This document shows positions 8,819 through 21,394 of a stretch of DNA of 64,000 nucleotides, one piece after another; positions within the stretch are counted from its first letter, which is position 1; every line of letters begins with the position of its first letter. The stretch spans positions 211,201 through 275,200 of the forward strand of contig JASANG010001213.1 in the NCBI GenBank assembly GCA_030248215.1. The letters run 5' to 3'. Under the pieces are notes generated by a model that saw nothing but the letters and a program-made list of their open reading frames with translations, searched no databases and had not been told where the DNA came from. The stretch is from Enoplolaimus lenunculus. Taxonomy: Eukaryota > Nematoda > Enoplea > Enoplida > Thoracostomopsidae. The translations under genes were made by a program, and so were the position numbers.

Positions 8819-11800
8819 TTACAAATTTTCAATTCGTGCTGAAGACACAGCGCTGCCTTTGCTGGATCCACCATCGATGACGTAATTCGCTCCAGTAACA
8901 AATCGGGAATCGTCGCTCGACAAATAAGCGATCAGTTTCGCGACGTCTATCGGCTCGCCAGCGTAGCCAACAGGAATTGTTTTCACAAAATTTTTGATAC
9001 GCTGAAATTTCAAGTCTAAATATTAAAGTTTAGAAAATTTTATCGCTTCAAAAGTGTAAACAGGAAACTATATCGGTTCAATTACCCTGGTCTGTGCAAC
9101 ATATCAAATTTTGTATATTTTTCAAGTATTCCATGAGTTTGGCAACTTTTACGCAAATATACTTTTTTAAAAGCAAATTTAGGCTTGAACGGGTTAACTG
9201 ACGTCAGGATAAACTCGAAATGCACAAAAAAACGAAATAAATCTGACCATTTGAAGACAATGAACATTACCTCGCGTAACTCTTCATTACGTACCAAATT
9301 GGTGTGAATAAGCCCAGGGCTAAAAATGCCAAACATATATATTTATTAAAGTACCGTAACGTTTGTTGCGGTTCAGGCATATTTTTAAAAGGCACATCTG
9401 TACTGTATTGACTGGAATAAGAGGAGGTGGGGTCATAAGAGGAGGGTCTCCATTTTGAGTCCGAATCAATTGGACTCCGTATCCCTAATAAGAGCTCGTA
9501 AGCGGATAGAGTCTCTAAACCAAATGTCAATTAACCCTAATTGTAGCGCATAAATGACTCCAAGACCAAACAATTTGAGTTCGAAGCTTTAAAGCGTACT
9601 TAAATTTTGAAAGTACATTCCTAAGTAAAACCTTGTATTATCGCTCAAGCAAGTGACACAAGATAAATACTTAAACGTTTAATTTAACGGATAAGTGCAA
9701 TACCGGATATATATCAGTAACGAAGGGCGGCCGAGCGTGGGATAAAAATAAATAACAGTCCGTAACCGAATAACAAGGGGAGTACCCTCGGGAGAGGCCA
9801 AATAAATATCAGCCCCCCCTCTCTTATTCGGGTCACTACAGTACAAGTTTTAGATTCACACCAACCAGTATAATCGAAACAAAATATCAACCGTCTCTAA
9901 AACTTTTCCTCTAATAACGCTAGAATAATATCACATAAAGAAAACTTTACTATTGACATTCATCAATTTCAATTATAAATTGTGTTCGATTCTTTTAAAA
10001 TTTTATACTGACTGTGACTGAACATATACAAATACATTATGGTGTCCACTGTCATCTTCAAACCCCCGTTTGGTGCCACAAACCTGACACAGTTGACACG
10101 AACACCTTTATCTGCTATATCCATTGCAAGACATTGTGCAAAATAAAGCACACCTGCTTTAGCAATTCCGTAGTGAAATACCATCGGTGACTTAAAAACA
10201 AACAGCAAACGTTTAAAGTTAAGTGTTAAATTTAACCCTTTCCCACATGAATATTTTCTATTCCATCTGAGGTCTAATTTAAAAAGTATTTTGTATTTTA
10301 TCCAAGTTTAGTTTCATTCTGGCATTAAAACACCAGTCTAGCTAGCCTATAAAAGCTCGAGTTTCGACCCCATGGTGCATCTGGCACTGTTCGTATCTTT
10401 ATACTTTAAACATATATCTATAGGGTGTAAACGGATAGTAAAAATAACGGAAACGCAAACGGATAATGATCAAAATAATGGAATTTCAAAATTGTTTTAT
10501 TTTTCTACCAACTCAATTGAGGCGTCCATAAATATATATTTACAAGTTTTCCAAAAATATTAAAGAAAAAATGGCGGGTGCATCGAAATTTTAAGACTTT
10601 GGAGGGATTTCGTGATTTTTATTTCATTTCAAACAATTGTAGCATATCTGTAAAGAAAAATTGCGAGTTATATACATGACTTATAATTACTTTTGAACGT
10701 AAAAATAACAGATTTTGCGTGATTTCTATAACCGACACGGAAACGGACACCGATTTTTAATGGAAACGGAAACGGATATCCGGTTACACCCTGTATATCC
10801 CTAAGCACTATCCCATCACTATGCATAAGTAACAGGGTGTAATCGGATATTCGTTTCCAATTCCGGTAAAAATTGGTGTCTGTTTCCGTTTTCGTTTCCG
10901 TTATAGACATAGCGGAAATTACGTTATATATGTTCAAAATCAGTTATAAATCACGTATATATCTCGCATTTTTTGTTACAGATATGCTGCAATTGTTCGA
11001 AATTAAATCAGAATTACGAAATTCATCCAAAATCTTAAAAATTTCGATGAATAAGGCGGGCTAATGTATACATACACGCCTCAAATGCATTGGCAAAAAA
11101 TAACACATTTTTGAAACTGTTATACTTCAATATCCGTTTTCCTTTTCCGCTTCCGTTATTTTGATCCTGATCCGTTTCCGTTTCCGTGTCCGCTATTTTT
11201 ACTATCCGTTTTGCTAGTATAACCTAAAACAAAAAGTGGTGGCCGTAACCGCATTTCTGTTACGGCTTTTACGCGGTATAGGAAAAAAGGTAATGGTGCC
11301 AAAGTTGATCTTTATATACACTCCTTCCACGAACTTAAGCCTAAGCCTAATCCTAAATTCTTATACAATATTATCAGTACAAAAGCTCTTTTCTTACCGC
11401 TCTCATTCCAGCAATGCTTGACACGATAACAACACTCCCTAAAACAATAATTTGTAAGTATAACGCAAGTGTTTGCAACAGCGCTTTCAAGTTTTCGATG
11501 AAGATCTCGCAGTTAACAATAAATTGGTCTGTGATAAACACACAACAGTGCAAACATATTCTCAACTACTCATACCACCTATCCTCAGTGAAAGGCGTTG
11601 CCAATCACTTATTTTCACGCTGTCCATACCAATTGTGCATCGGTTTATAAACTTATATATGTGTTTTTGTGTTTTCGCTCCGTTTTGTTCGTGATCTCTG
11701 CATGGCTCCGGAAATATTTTGGGCCTTCGAACATGTTAATACGCTGGACACTATGCATTTGAGAATATATACATGTTTTACCTTTGCTTTTAACCAAATG

Positions 11801-13855
11801 CGGAATGCAAAGTTGTGTTAAATGTACGACCGAACGCAGATTAATGTTAATCATTTCGTCGAAATCAGCCATTGTGGACGCGTCGAACGTCTTTGTGGTC
11901 ATTGCACCTGCATTGTTTACCTGTAAACAAAGTCAAGTGGAAGTTTAAGAAAACTGTATAAATCACCTGAAAGTAACGCATATCTGGTTCACCCAGCATT
12001 GGTCAGGTTACCCGCTACAATTATGGACAGCTAAAAATATAGAGGTGGTACAGGGTTGTATCAGGTACCATCCGCGTAAAGTGCGTAAATGTCAAAGGTG
12101 TATAAAAAAAAGCGAGGAATAGAGGAAATATATTGCGTCCTAAAATTTCCTGGAGAAAAAAGCACTTTTAGCAGTCTTTAAAAATCATAGAGGTCAAAAA
12201 TGTTACTTTATATGAATTTGTATCATCTTAACGTTAAATCGTTGCTGCGCCGGTTGTCGTGAGTTCACTAATAAATCCAATAAACCACGCATAGACATTT
12301 AGCACCCGAATAAATTATATATACCAGAATGTTCAGTTTGCCAAAATTAGTCACAGTTTGTTTGACAAGTAAATCAAGATAAGCCTCTTCCGTTACTTCA
12401 CCGCGCATAATCAAAACCTAAAATTTGAACATTCGTCATGTAGTGGATCTATTTGTCGCCCGGCAACTTGTCGCCCAACAATGCCCTAAAGCATTAAGAA
12501 GAAATCTAAGTATAATCCTAAGCGTATCCATAAGTCTATGCGTAAGCCTATGCAAAATGATGAGCGATGAATTGTCGAGTCTATGAAATTTAATGAATAC
12601 AATTTGTTGGGCGACGAGTTGTCTTTTGACCAATTGTCGTCATATTGTGGTTGGCATTTAAATTAAATATTTGTGACGCTCGTCGGAACGTTGCTCTTTG
12701 AAATATTGCTCCAATGATATTAATAGCAAGTAGTTTGATATTATTGAAGAAAAGACACAATATTACGCGTACAACAGGCAAACTTTGAGGGATGTGTTGA
12801 TGGATGAAGCTTTCTAGCTTTAGCGTCTAAGCTACGAAATGTTTGGGTTTAGGATCCATCATCCACCTCGTGTAAAAGTAACCTGGTGCGTGCATGATAT
12901 AGTGAATTTTGCATCCTTGCTTAAATTGCTTATGAGTGTATAACATCTTCAAGTGTGTTGCTAAGCACAGGATCGCTTACTCACACCAAGCCATAATAAT
13001 ATCATGTTCATAAAATTTTGTCAACGGCGTCACAAAGTTTTATAAAACTCTAGAACAAAAGCAGCTTCATTTTGCTAAACACCTGTTTGTCCGATAAACC
13101 GGCAGCCATACACTTGGCTTTGACCTCGTCTAAGCCAGCTTGATTTCGACCGGTTAGAACCACCGAGCAGCCATTGCGGGCAAACAGCTCGGCCGTTGCG
13201 GCACCAATTCCTGAACTCGATCCTAAAATGATTTAAGCCAAAATTCATACTTGAGTCATGTCTCCGAAAACTAAATGTGAATTAAGCCCCATTCACACGT
13301 GCAAGTTTTTGCAGCGAGAACTCGCAGCTGCCACTTGCACGAAATACTTGCACCTGCAAGCATTTTCAAAGAAACATCCCGATTGACATATGAACCTGCA
13401 GGCGCAAGAAATTCAAGCGACTAGCAACTGCGCTCACAGGTGCGAATTAAATTAAATAGCATGAATTCCAGTGAATAATTTGCAGCTGCAAGAACTTCAA
13501 AGCTGCTGTGTGACCAAATTTGTGCTTGCAAGTTGCAGGTGCAAGTTTTTGCTGCAAAAACTTGCACGTGAATAGGGCTATATTCATATACGGAAAAAAT
13601 TATGTAGTAATTGTCATGGGCATAGCCATGGATTTCTGTCTGCAAGGTATTTCTTTTTTTCGACTCTAAAAGCAAACTGCTTATTATTCTAAAGCCTTTC
13701 AAAAGTGCCGCTGTTTTCCCTTTCCTGAAATTACTGGAAGGTATATATCTCCTGTCCTCCGGTTTGTATTCACGAATTTACAAATGAATAAATTAAAAGG
13801 TTTTTTGACCTGTAATAATAGCGACCTTTCCTTTGAGATCGGTTAACATGGACAT
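8819..13855 (-). CDS. Short-chain dehydrogenase/reductase (classical SDR), complete, 8 exons
   Basis: Exons on the minus strand: 13855-13810, 13222-13083, 12417-12325, 11920-11782, 11438-11398, 10190-10084, 9319-9271 and 9001-8819. All junctions have GT and AG and keep frame, giving 265 aa plus stop, a usual classical SDR length. Landmarks in order: TGSSSGIG cofactor-binding turn (15-22), VVLTGRN after the second strand (the Arg there often goes with NADP(H)), NNAG (95-98), VVIVSSIAG with catalytic Ser147, then YGIAK with Tyr160 and Lys164 (13 residues after the Ser, the expected spacing), VNCVSPGLIHT, and the closing SRFVTGANYVIDGG. The family oxidises or reduces alcohol/carbonyl groups with NAD(P)(H); the substrate cannot be told. 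No targeting signal is evident, so cytosolic. The start used is Met1 (MSMLTDLKGK); Met3 is an alternative. Introns carry several TIR elements but the reading frame is intact. Confidence 0.96.
9447..9700. repeat. Dispersed repeat, copy 2 of 3
   Basis: Lies in the intron of the SDR gene between exons 6 and 7. It shares TTGAGTCCGAATCAATTGGA, GCATAAATGACTCCAAGACC and AAAGTACATTCCTAAGTAAA with copies at about 5572 and 56929. The adjoining GAGAGGCCAAATAAATATCA near 9799 recurs near 27588. Confidence 0.7.
10422..10793. mobile_element. CAGGGTG-family TIR element (copy 2)
   Basis: The left end AGGGTGTAAACGGATAGTAA and the right end ATATCCGGTTACACCCTG are inverted repeats, with purine-rich GGAAACGGAAACGG motifs inside each end. 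It lies upstream of SDR exon 5, in the intron between exons 5 and 6. Confidence 0.75.
10833..11226. mobile_element. CAGGGTG-family TIR element (copy 3), right end worn
   Basis: Begins CAGGGTGTAATCGGATATTC 40 bp after the previous copy. Its right part has the same TCCGTTTCCGTTTCCG motifs but the terminal bases have decayed. Two copies side by side in one intron suggest local insertion or duplication. Confidence 0.65.
12452..12640. mobile_element. TIR element with TTGTCGCCC termini and a degenerate CCTAAG core
   Basis: The left end contains AACTTGTCGCCCAACAA and the right end contains TTGTTGGGCGACGAGTTGTC, inverted copies of each other. Between them lies ATCCTAAGCGTATCCATAAG, a worn relative of the telomere-like arrays found in other elements. 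It sits in the intron between SDR exons 2 and 3. Confidence 0.65.
13285..13579. mobile_element. MITE with ATTCACACGTGCAAGTTTTT termini (copy 1)
   Basis: The left CCATTCACACGTGCAAG and the right CTTGCACGTGAATAGGG are inverted repeats with GCTGCAA-type sequence inside both. It lies in SDR intron 1. Related copies lie at about 29490-29603 in the Ig gene and 52941-53183. Confidence 0.75.
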
Positions 13856-14094
13856 GATGAAATATAGTTTGCTTGTTAAAAGATAATATGTAATACGAAG
13901 ACGATGTTCAAATGTTTACCTCAACCCAACGTGAGCAAATGCTTAAACAAGCTTAAATTAGTTGCAATATTTTAAAACAACGACAGAGAAAGCGAACTTG
14001 TGGCTCATATAACAGGAACGGTGATATGAAGAATCTAATGGGGGGGGCGCAAGCACAACTTTTTGGGTGATTTTGGTTATTCCTTCCAGTTGGC

Positions 14095-14612
14095 GTTCGT
14101 TCAAAGATGGTTGGACTTTGAAAATTTCTGCATATTTGAGCTTTTCATAACTCTCCTGGTTTTTTCACGCCCAAATTTGGATATTTGAAAAATGTTAAGT
14201 AAAGGTCCCACGGTCCTCCCTGGGACCCAAAACATTCTTTGTTAAAAAGTTAGACAAATTATATACCATTCGACGCAGCTTGTGGAGCTAAGTTTAACTG
14301 TGTTAAATTTTATGCAATCAAACGTCTGGCTAACGATTTGGGATGGTGCTAAATCAGTTATTAGACGATAACTCGTTAATTAGAGGTCTGTCTGAAAATT
14401 TAACACAATTGGATTCAGGTCCACAACCTGCGTCGAATGGTATATAATTTGCCTAACTTTTTAACAAAAAAATTATGGGTCCCAAGGTAGGACTCTGGGA
14501 GGGGACCTTAACAATCAAATATTCCAAAAATTCAAATTTGGTACCACTAAGGAAGTATGAAAAGCTCAAATATGCTACAATTTTTAAAATCAAACCACCT
14601 TTGGATAACCCT
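14095..14612. repeat. Long imperfect palindrome
   Basis: The left arm, about 14095-14310, is inverted as the right arm, about 14398-14612. Matching blocks include CATATTTGAGCTTTTCATA, TTGTTAAAAAGTTAG and CAAATTATATACCATTCGAC with their complements. An 80-90 bp loop holds TAGACGATAACTCGTTAATT. It could be a hairpin-type element; no target duplication was recognised. Confidence 0.8.
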
Positions 14613-14619
14613 GTAATTA

Positions 14620-15045
14620 GCTTACTTTTTTCACATGGGTAAGTTTAAAAAACCAATTGATCGAAGTGCAATTTTTGGATCATTTTTTAATAAAAATGAC
14701 CGAAACTTAATACAAACTATGCAAAAACATTTTCGTCGGCTCCGAACAATGGTGGGAGGGGGCGCCCTCCTTAGCCCCCCTTTATCACCACCCTTGATCA
14801 ATAGAAAAGGCTTAGAATTTGTACTAAACTTTATTCAAAGACTATAGGCATAGGCTCAATATGGTCATTTGAGTTTTTTACAATAGACATGTGAAATTGT
14901 TAACAGTGGTTCTGTAAGATAGCGCCTGCCTGAAAATGAATTTGAATCGGAGAGTTGTATTGTCGTTGAGTATTTCTGGGACTCGCTATTACGCGAATAG
15001 CGAAGGGAATCGGTCTCACAAAATGTCCAACTTATCGGGTAAACC
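14620..15045. other. Intergenic, no gene seen
   Basis: Contains a short G-rich run near 14755-14790. No exon-like frame with splice sites was found on either strand. Confidence 0.4.
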
Positions 15046-15048
15046 CTA

Positions 15049-15711
15049 AGGCGGGGTTCGTGTTATAACTGCGGCAGCCTGAAACACGCCTAATTTCTAT
15101 TACAAAAGCTGATAACATTTTGACTGTATGTTAAGCCGCTAGTCAAATCCAAAACGTTTGAATAGGTATGCTCTGTCTGCCTGATACGACAGCCACCACA
15201 TATACTGTTATATATTATATACACTAGACGTAGTGTATTTCAATATTATTTGACATGTTTGAAAATATCTGCAGAGTTGTAATAAGCTGTCTGGCCGTCT
15301 TGCAGAATGTCTGGGTAAAATTGGAATTTGAATTGTTTTTATTTAGGAATATCTCTAAGGAAAATTTCCATCGGAAACAGAAACGTAGGAACTAATTCAG
15401 GATTCGAAATTGTTTACTACTACATTTTCTCTATTTTATTAGTACGCACAAATTTTTGTCCTGCATATTAATATCATGTGATAATTGTTAAAATTTCGGA
15501 ATGTCATGCGATATTGGTTTAAGTGTTCCGATGTATCATTTCACGTATGGCTAAATGTATACGATTATCACTTGAACACAGCGGTTTGTAAGCCAATGTT
15601 ATGCGACATTCACATTTTGTCAGCATACTCGCACACAGCGTTTCACGATGACGTTCGAACCAACACGATCAAAACATGATTCGCGCTGTCTCAGCTATAA
15701 CGTGAGCCCCT
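15049..15711. mobile_element. TIR element, GGGTTC...TTATAAC termini (copy 1)
   Basis: The left end GGCGGGGTTCGTGTTATAAC and the right end AGCTATAACGTGAGCCCCTG are inverted repeats. A related element lies at 49149-49527. No transposase frame was recognised. Confidence 0.65.
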
Positions 15712-16112
15712 GATATCATGACAGTTACAATAGATACCTTTCTTTTTAAGAACAAATGATAGGTGCTAGTATACACAGTAAATGAACTTGAGCCAAACTT
15801 TTAATACAGGCTATTTTAGTATTACAAAATTTAGCGATAAACTACATAATCTTTGCAAATAGATTTTTAATGCGATTAGGTTTTATATGTTTTCACCACA
15901 AATTCAAAGTCCAACAAATTGCTAAACGTTTAATCCAAGGTTTATTAAATTGCACTGGGACGGAAGAAGCTGGAGCACTGCATCCCCATTAGATTTTATT
16001 ATACTTATTTTTCTGCTTTCACAGTTATGTGACTCAGGCTAATCACCCATCTTTATGAAGGCAACGCTTTCAGCAAGTACGAACTCCTTCCCAAGTATTG
16101 ACAATCAATTAT
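15712..16112. other. Intergenic, no gene seen
   Basis: AT-rich sequence between a TIR element and an ATT microsatellite. No coding or RNA feature was recognised. Confidence 0.4.
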
Positions 16113-16178
16113 TATTATATTATTATTATTTTTTTAAGTATTATTATTACTATTATACTTATTATTATTTTTATTATA

Positions 16179-16211
<33 letters not shown>

Positions 16212-16216
16212 TACTA
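16113..16216. repeat. ATT/TTA microsatellite
   Basis: Imperfect TTATTATTA runs. A comparable tract lies at about 34434-34495 in the Ig gene. The Tyr/Leu-rich frame across it is an artefact of the repeat. Confidence 0.9.
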
Positions 16217-16339
16217 TACTTCTCGTGTATAAATATTGGCTACCATTTTTAAAAAAAATTAATAGAATTACTAATTATACGCATGAAAAAAATCGGATAT
16301 ACAAGAAAAATACAAATCAACGCCGAAACCGACACAATA

Positions 16340-16535
16340 AACATAAATAAAAGATATTCCTATGCCTAAAACTCAAGCCTAAACTTCAGCGTAACGATAG
16401 CGCTCACAACACTAAAATCCAGGTTTAAATCTATGCCTAAGCAAAAAATTAGTTTAAAGGTCAAGCTTGCTCTTTTGGAGTGCGGAAAAAACGGTACGCC
16501 CCTCAAAGCAACATTGGAAATATATACAATACGAC
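16340..16535. mobile_element. Probable worn telomere-repeat element, subfamily 2
   Basis: Contains TATTCCTATGCCTAAAACTC, ATGCCTAAGCAAAAAATTAG and TTAAAGGTCAAGCTTGCTCT, the expected order for this family. The right end CGCCCCTCAAAGCAACATTGG resembles the CTTTAAAGTAATATGGGCCA end at 6540. The left terminus is eroded. Confidence 0.55.
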
Positions 16536-17100
16536 AATAATCGGTCAAATAAGCTTGATAAAACAGATAAGCAAACCTTAATATATCTTTGCCTGTAAAT
16601 TTTCAAGCAAATTCACAAAGATAAGAGAGAAATGACGTTAATACGAAAAAATATAATTCAGCCAAACTGCTGTAATTTCAAGCAAAAAATAGCTATGCAT
16701 ACATACCTACGTATAGGGAAAAAATAGCTTTCTTGATAGCAAATATCTCAGTAAAATCGCAAGCTTTCACTGTTTAGAGCTTTGAAATAGAATATAATAT
16801 TTATATGCATGTACATATTTATACATGTATATATTCTGAGGTAGTAGAGCGCTTTTTTCTTTTTGATCAAGAGGTGCAGTCCCCTGGCACCCGTTTCAAG
16901 GAACGCTACGCAGGGTAGATTCTACCGCCGCGCAAGCCTATGCACTAAAACCGGCTCTCATACACTAGATCGTCAAACAATATCTCCGATGAAAAGTATG
17001 AAATTTGATTTAATTTAAATATTGCAAAAATTGTTTTGAATTCTAATGCAAAATTAAACATTTAGTTTATTATTTGAAAAATTTGAGCCAATATATAGAA
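16536..17100. other. Intergenic, no gene seen
   Basis: AT-rich sequence without exon-like frames. Only scattered ATATAT tracts stand out. Confidence 0.4.
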
Positions 17101-17101
17101 T

Positions 17102-17200
17102 AGGGCCGTAACAGTTGTATATATGGGTACTCGTGAGCCTAAGCCTAAGCCTATACGTAAGTATGAGGCTACACCAAAGCCGAAGCGTAGCTAAAAATTA
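17102..17200. mobile_element. Fragment of a telomere-repeat element
   Basis: AGGGCCGTAACAGTTGTATA followed by GAGCCTAAGCCTAAGCCTA and a worn right half. Only the left part of the family pattern is clear. Confidence 0.5.
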
Positions 17201-17244
17201 ATTACATTCATAATTGAAATCAAATGCTCTCATATATCCCCAGT

Positions 17245-17610
17245 GTGCCGTCTGTTGACACTGTCCCAACAGTCCCCACACCCCACTGACCCAGCTGTCT
17301 CAAGCGGCCTTACTCTGACCAGTGTCCCAACTACCCGTCTGTGATCACTGCCCCATTGTTCCAACTGTCTTGACTGTCCCACCTGTCCGCTCTCGCACTT
17401 TGGCCACTGTCCCAACTGGCCCAATGCCAACTGACCCAACTATCCCCACTGTCCCAACGTGCCGCTGTCCAACTGTCCAACCTATCTCAACTGTCCCCGT
17501 TGTCCAATTATCCCAACTGTCCCAATTGTTCCGCTGTCCCCAGTCTCCCAAGTGTACCGCTGTCCAATTGTCCCAACTGTCCCATTGTCCCAACTGTCAC
17601 AACTGTGCCC
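17245..17610. repeat. Minisatellite of about 9-10 bp units, CTGTCCCAA
   Basis: Degenerate tandem copies of CTGTCCCAAC and variants across about 360 bp. Four overlapping frames on both strands (Pro/Thr/Val-rich or Gly/Trp-rich) are open because the unit lacks stops, so none is called a gene. Confidence 0.9.
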
Positions 17611-18004
17611 ACTATCTGTTGTATACAGAAAACCGAAAACATCCTATAAATTCTGTCCAAGCAACTAATTTATGGTTCGTGATAATGTTTTCATGAAAAT
17701 TGTTGTCGGGACCTGACTAATATAAGAAGCATACATCCGGTTGCACTTTGACGCGTAAATAATAGACAGAACACAACAACTATAAATGTATTAGTAAATT
17801 CACACCTTTTTGATTAAATTAGCCAATACCAAACAAATTGCAAACTGCAAAAGATTTACTAAAACTGTTTCACACAATGCTTACTTTACCTTCAGCAAGT
17901 TAGTAAAAGTGTAGCGAAGGGACAGTTCGGACATTGTCGCCTGCAATGACTTTGAAAAAATTTATTTCAGTCAATAACTAAATATGTACGCTGAGACAAG
18001 ATGC
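17611..18004. other. Intergenic, no gene seen
   Basis: AT-rich sequence between the minisatellite and a telomere-repeat element. No feature was recognised. Confidence 0.4.
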
Positions 18005-18198
18005 CGGCCCATGTATAGAACAGGACCGGAACAGTAGTATAACATATTCCTAAGCCTAAGCTTAAGCCTAACCCTAAGCCTAAGCATATGGATGAGCCTA
18101 TTCCTAAGCCTAAGCCTAAGCAAAAAATAGTCTAAAGCGCAAACTGACTATATTACAGCCCCTCCACAAAACTCAGGCCCTGTTCTATACATGGGCCA
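18005..18198. mobile_element. TIR element with internal TTAGGC array (copy 4)
   Basis: A 194-bp copy with two CCTAAG runs, one of them CCTAAGCTTAAGCCTAACCC. The left end is CGGCCCATGTATAGAACAGG and the right end CCTGTTCTATACATGGGCCA. AGATGC flanks it at 17999-18004 and 18199-18204. It matches copy 1 over its full length. Confidence 0.92.
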
Positions 18199-19004
18199 AG
18201 ATGCCCCACACCCAAACCATATTTGCCAAACTGGCGAGGTTCGGTGTATATTAAATTCTTGGCCACGCCCATCTTACTGCAATAACAAGTATATAATTTG
18301 TAATTTTTTTCGCAAGAAAAATGTATTTGTTATTTTATGCGGCGAGATCCAGTTAATAAACAGGAAAAATTTTGTCATTATTTTCTTTTTTCTGCTCGAT
18401 GAAGGTCTTTTTCAAGCTGTAATTTAAAACTAGACAAATGTGCGAAACAACGAAATAAAACAGTGTGCCCTACGTTACATATGTTTACTTTATCAAAAGA
18501 GCACCCTTTTGTACTACTACAAAACAAACTCAGGGTACGTTGGTGAGTTTTCATGCAAGCCTGCAACCAGGGCATAACCCTAAAGTGACTAAACCCTACT
18601 AGATTAACTTAGGTTTTTACTATTATCCACGCTAGAGGATATCTGCTCAAAACTGGCGGAAGTTTACATTCGTTATAGAGAAACTGATTTCGCGTTCTAC
18701 CAATAACTTGCGATGCAGCCAAATCAGTTGTTTAATTTTAACCACGGTTGGTTTTTCAGGAAAACTTTAACCGACCAGAATAATCGGGTTTTCGTTTTTT
18801 CCGGAAAAAACGTAAAAAACGAAAAAATTTCAAATCATGTACTAAATGCTTCTGCAAGCGCAAAAACGTTGTTGGTCGATGACTATTGAAAGATGACATT
18901 AGAAGAATCACATACTATTTTATGCAGTATCATCATTTGATAACACAGATAATAAAAGCATTACTGCAGACACTACAGAACAGTCGTATACCTGAAACGG
19001 TACC
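18199..19004. other. Intergenic, no gene seen
   Basis: AT-rich. A near-palindromic TTTTTTCCGGAAAAAACG lies near 18797. No exon-like frame with splice sites was found. Confidence 0.4.
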
Positions 19005-19345
19005 TATGCCATCTAAGGTGGCCACAAACTTGCGGGGTTGAGCCCGGCCTAAAAATCCGCAAACAGGATTTGTAGGTTTATTGGTATATGAAACCCGAAA
19101 TTAATCAGATGTTAGGTTCCGGACTAAACGCTGCATGTATCTGCAATAAATGTTGCAACAAAGAAAAACAATAGCAGCAGGGATGCAACTGGAATTCCGG
19201 TTTGATTAGGAAACCATTTGTATAGCATACTTTTTAGCACCGTTGTAAGACTGCTGGGGAGAGAAGAGACACAACTCTACTCGCCGTGCGTCTGCCTCTG
19301 AGGAGCCACCGTAGCTTTAGAAAAGTGCCATTGAATTTAGAACAA
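19005..19345. repeat. Dispersed repeat, uninterrupted copy
   Basis: Partner of 6225-6830 without the inserted element. It reads GGACTAAACGCTGCATGTAT across the position where the other copy carries the insertion. Confidence 0.75.
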
Positions 19346-19559
19346 GCCACCCTTATTGTCGCGTTTTACCACCTTAGCAATAGTGCAAACAGGATTAATC
19401 GACAATATGTGCTTCACATTACCGGATATCCTGATGCTAAAAACATTCTAGCTGAGTTATACTAAAAATAATATATAGTATCTATTACATTCAATTAAAT
19501 CACCTCAAACTATATACAAAGCTACGAAGCATCTAGCTAGTAATAATATACAAACACAG

Positions 19560-19774
19560 GCCAACATTACTCAGAGGGAAGTAACACTATAATGCGTATA
19601 GGTACAGAGAAATTTCTAAGCCTTAGCCTAGGCCTATTAAGCTGCGGCCTAAAAGCAAGCTTCTAAATAATATATAACCAGAACTAAGTATTAGTAAAAA
19701 TTAATCTAAAGCTTAATCTTATTATATTGGAGTCCCACGGAATACGATCCGTCCCTCAAAGTATAAAAATGTTG
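19560..19774. mobile_element. Worn telomere-repeat element, subfamily 2
   Basis: The left end GCCAACATTACTCAGAGGG and the right end CCCTCAAAGTATAAAAATGTTGG are imperfect inverted repeats. Inside are TAAGCCTTAGCCTAGGCCTA and the common right half TTAATCTAAAGCTTAATC. Confidence 0.65.
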
Positions 19775-20930
19775 GTAAGGCAAACAAAAATTTGTTATAT
19801 AAAAAAGGATACAGTTACGCTCAAAGCTAAAATATTAACGAAATATATCACTAAGCAAATAATTTTAGTTCATCGGTACCTATATTGTTTTTATCAAAAT
19901 AATTTAAGAGGTGCCTCCTGCTGTGTGCTTTAAAATTGACTGAAACTAGCGGTAGCAGTAAATGAGTTCAAATCCTGCAAAACGAATGTTGATCAACCAC
20001 TAAAATGGGTTCAAGGGGCAGAAATGGTGATTGTTAATAATCTAAAACGTAAAAATTTAAGAGGTTCGTTACCAAGCGAGGGTAGCGACTTAACCGCAAA
20101 TATTTTTTAAATCTTTTTATTTTGCTCAATTTCTTTTCCGCGCAAGGTAATAGACTAATTTTAGATTTCACTATTACATAAATTTTGTTAAATCCACAAA
20201 TGATAGTGTAGTATGGCGTAAAGCAACGTTTAAAACTTTCCGCGTGTACATTTTTCGGGGGGCAGACAGTTTTTACATGCAAGACAGCAAAAGTGTACCT
20301 TGAGTTTGACCATTTTTTGCGTAGGCTTAAGCTGATTCTTACGGTAAGCCTTCTACTGTTATATACGGCTATCAACTATACCAAGCGTCTAAAGGCAAAC
20401 TATGAACATTTAGCCAGAACAGGCAGCGTGCTCAGTTCAGCGTACCATTTTTAGGCCGGCTGGGTGCTTGGATCAACAGTTATCGACCATTTAATTTGAA
20501 CTTTTTGCAACACAAAACATGCACAGCCATTCCACATTGTGCAACGAATAACCCTGCAGTGAAGCATTTTACAAATATGTGAATGATACTTGCTCTTAAA
20601 ATCTGTGGCGAGTTTGCACTATTTCGTAGGCCATACTTGAACCGCTGCTTACGCGTCCAGCTCGTCGAGATCTATTGGATAGGCTAGTTTTAAACTGAAT
20701 TCGTTGGAACTCCAGATTCCGTACTTTTACTGCCAAAAAAGGCGCTTACGACCAATTTTTCACATTGTTTCATACATGGGTGACGTTTTACTACCAAGAA
20801 TCATATTGTGGATTAGAGAATTTCCGTTGGATGTCGTGTAGACGTAGTTTGTTCAAAATGATAAACATGGCCATTATTTTATCACCCACCTAGCTTGCCG
20901 TTTCTGATACTCCACAAACATGGTGTAATC
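19775..20930. other. Intergenic, no convincing gene
   Basis: A 113-residue minus-strand frame at 20034-20375 shows no family resemblance or splice context. Near 20650-20680 the minus strand reads YPIDLDELDA just before a GTAAGC donor-like site, but no partner exon was found. Confidence 0.35.
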
Positions 20931-21394
20931 GCACATCAGTTTCCTGTAGTGAGTGGTACCTAAACGTTTCCGTTTTAAAAATACCGAAAATTCAGTTACT
21001 TTTACACTCAAAATTAGTTATAAATCACATATATATTTCTCTATTTTTAATTACAGATATGTTGCAAATGTTCTAAATGGAACAAAAATAAAGAAATTTA
21101 TCCAAAAGTAAATATATGTAATGTTGTTAAATCGTTTGGTGTTCCGCATGTTCTTTACGAAATCTCGGCAAACTTTTTCTCAAACCTGCATCAAAAGTTA
21201 AAACAAAGCAATCCAAAGACAAAGATTGTGTAAGATTAGGCAAAATTTCAAGACTGAAATTGCCGCAACCTCTTGCGAAAATTCCCACCCGAGCCGGAGG
21301 TTGATTTTCTGCCGGACCGGAGGTAGACTTTCGGTTGTACTCTGTATGCCGCAATTGTTCCAAATTGAATAAAAATTCCAAAATTCATCCAAAA
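20931..21394. mobile_element. CAGGGTG-family TIR element (copy 4), worn
   Basis: Begins GGTGTAATCGCACATCAGTT and ends GACTTTCGGTTGTACTCTG. The interior has GAAATTGCCGCAACCTC and the CCGGAGG motifs of this family. Confidence 0.6.

Noticed and set aside
17230-17696. Four overlapping frames of 69-124 codons
   Set aside because: The 9-10 bp minisatellite unit lacks stops in several frames, so openness is not evidence of coding.
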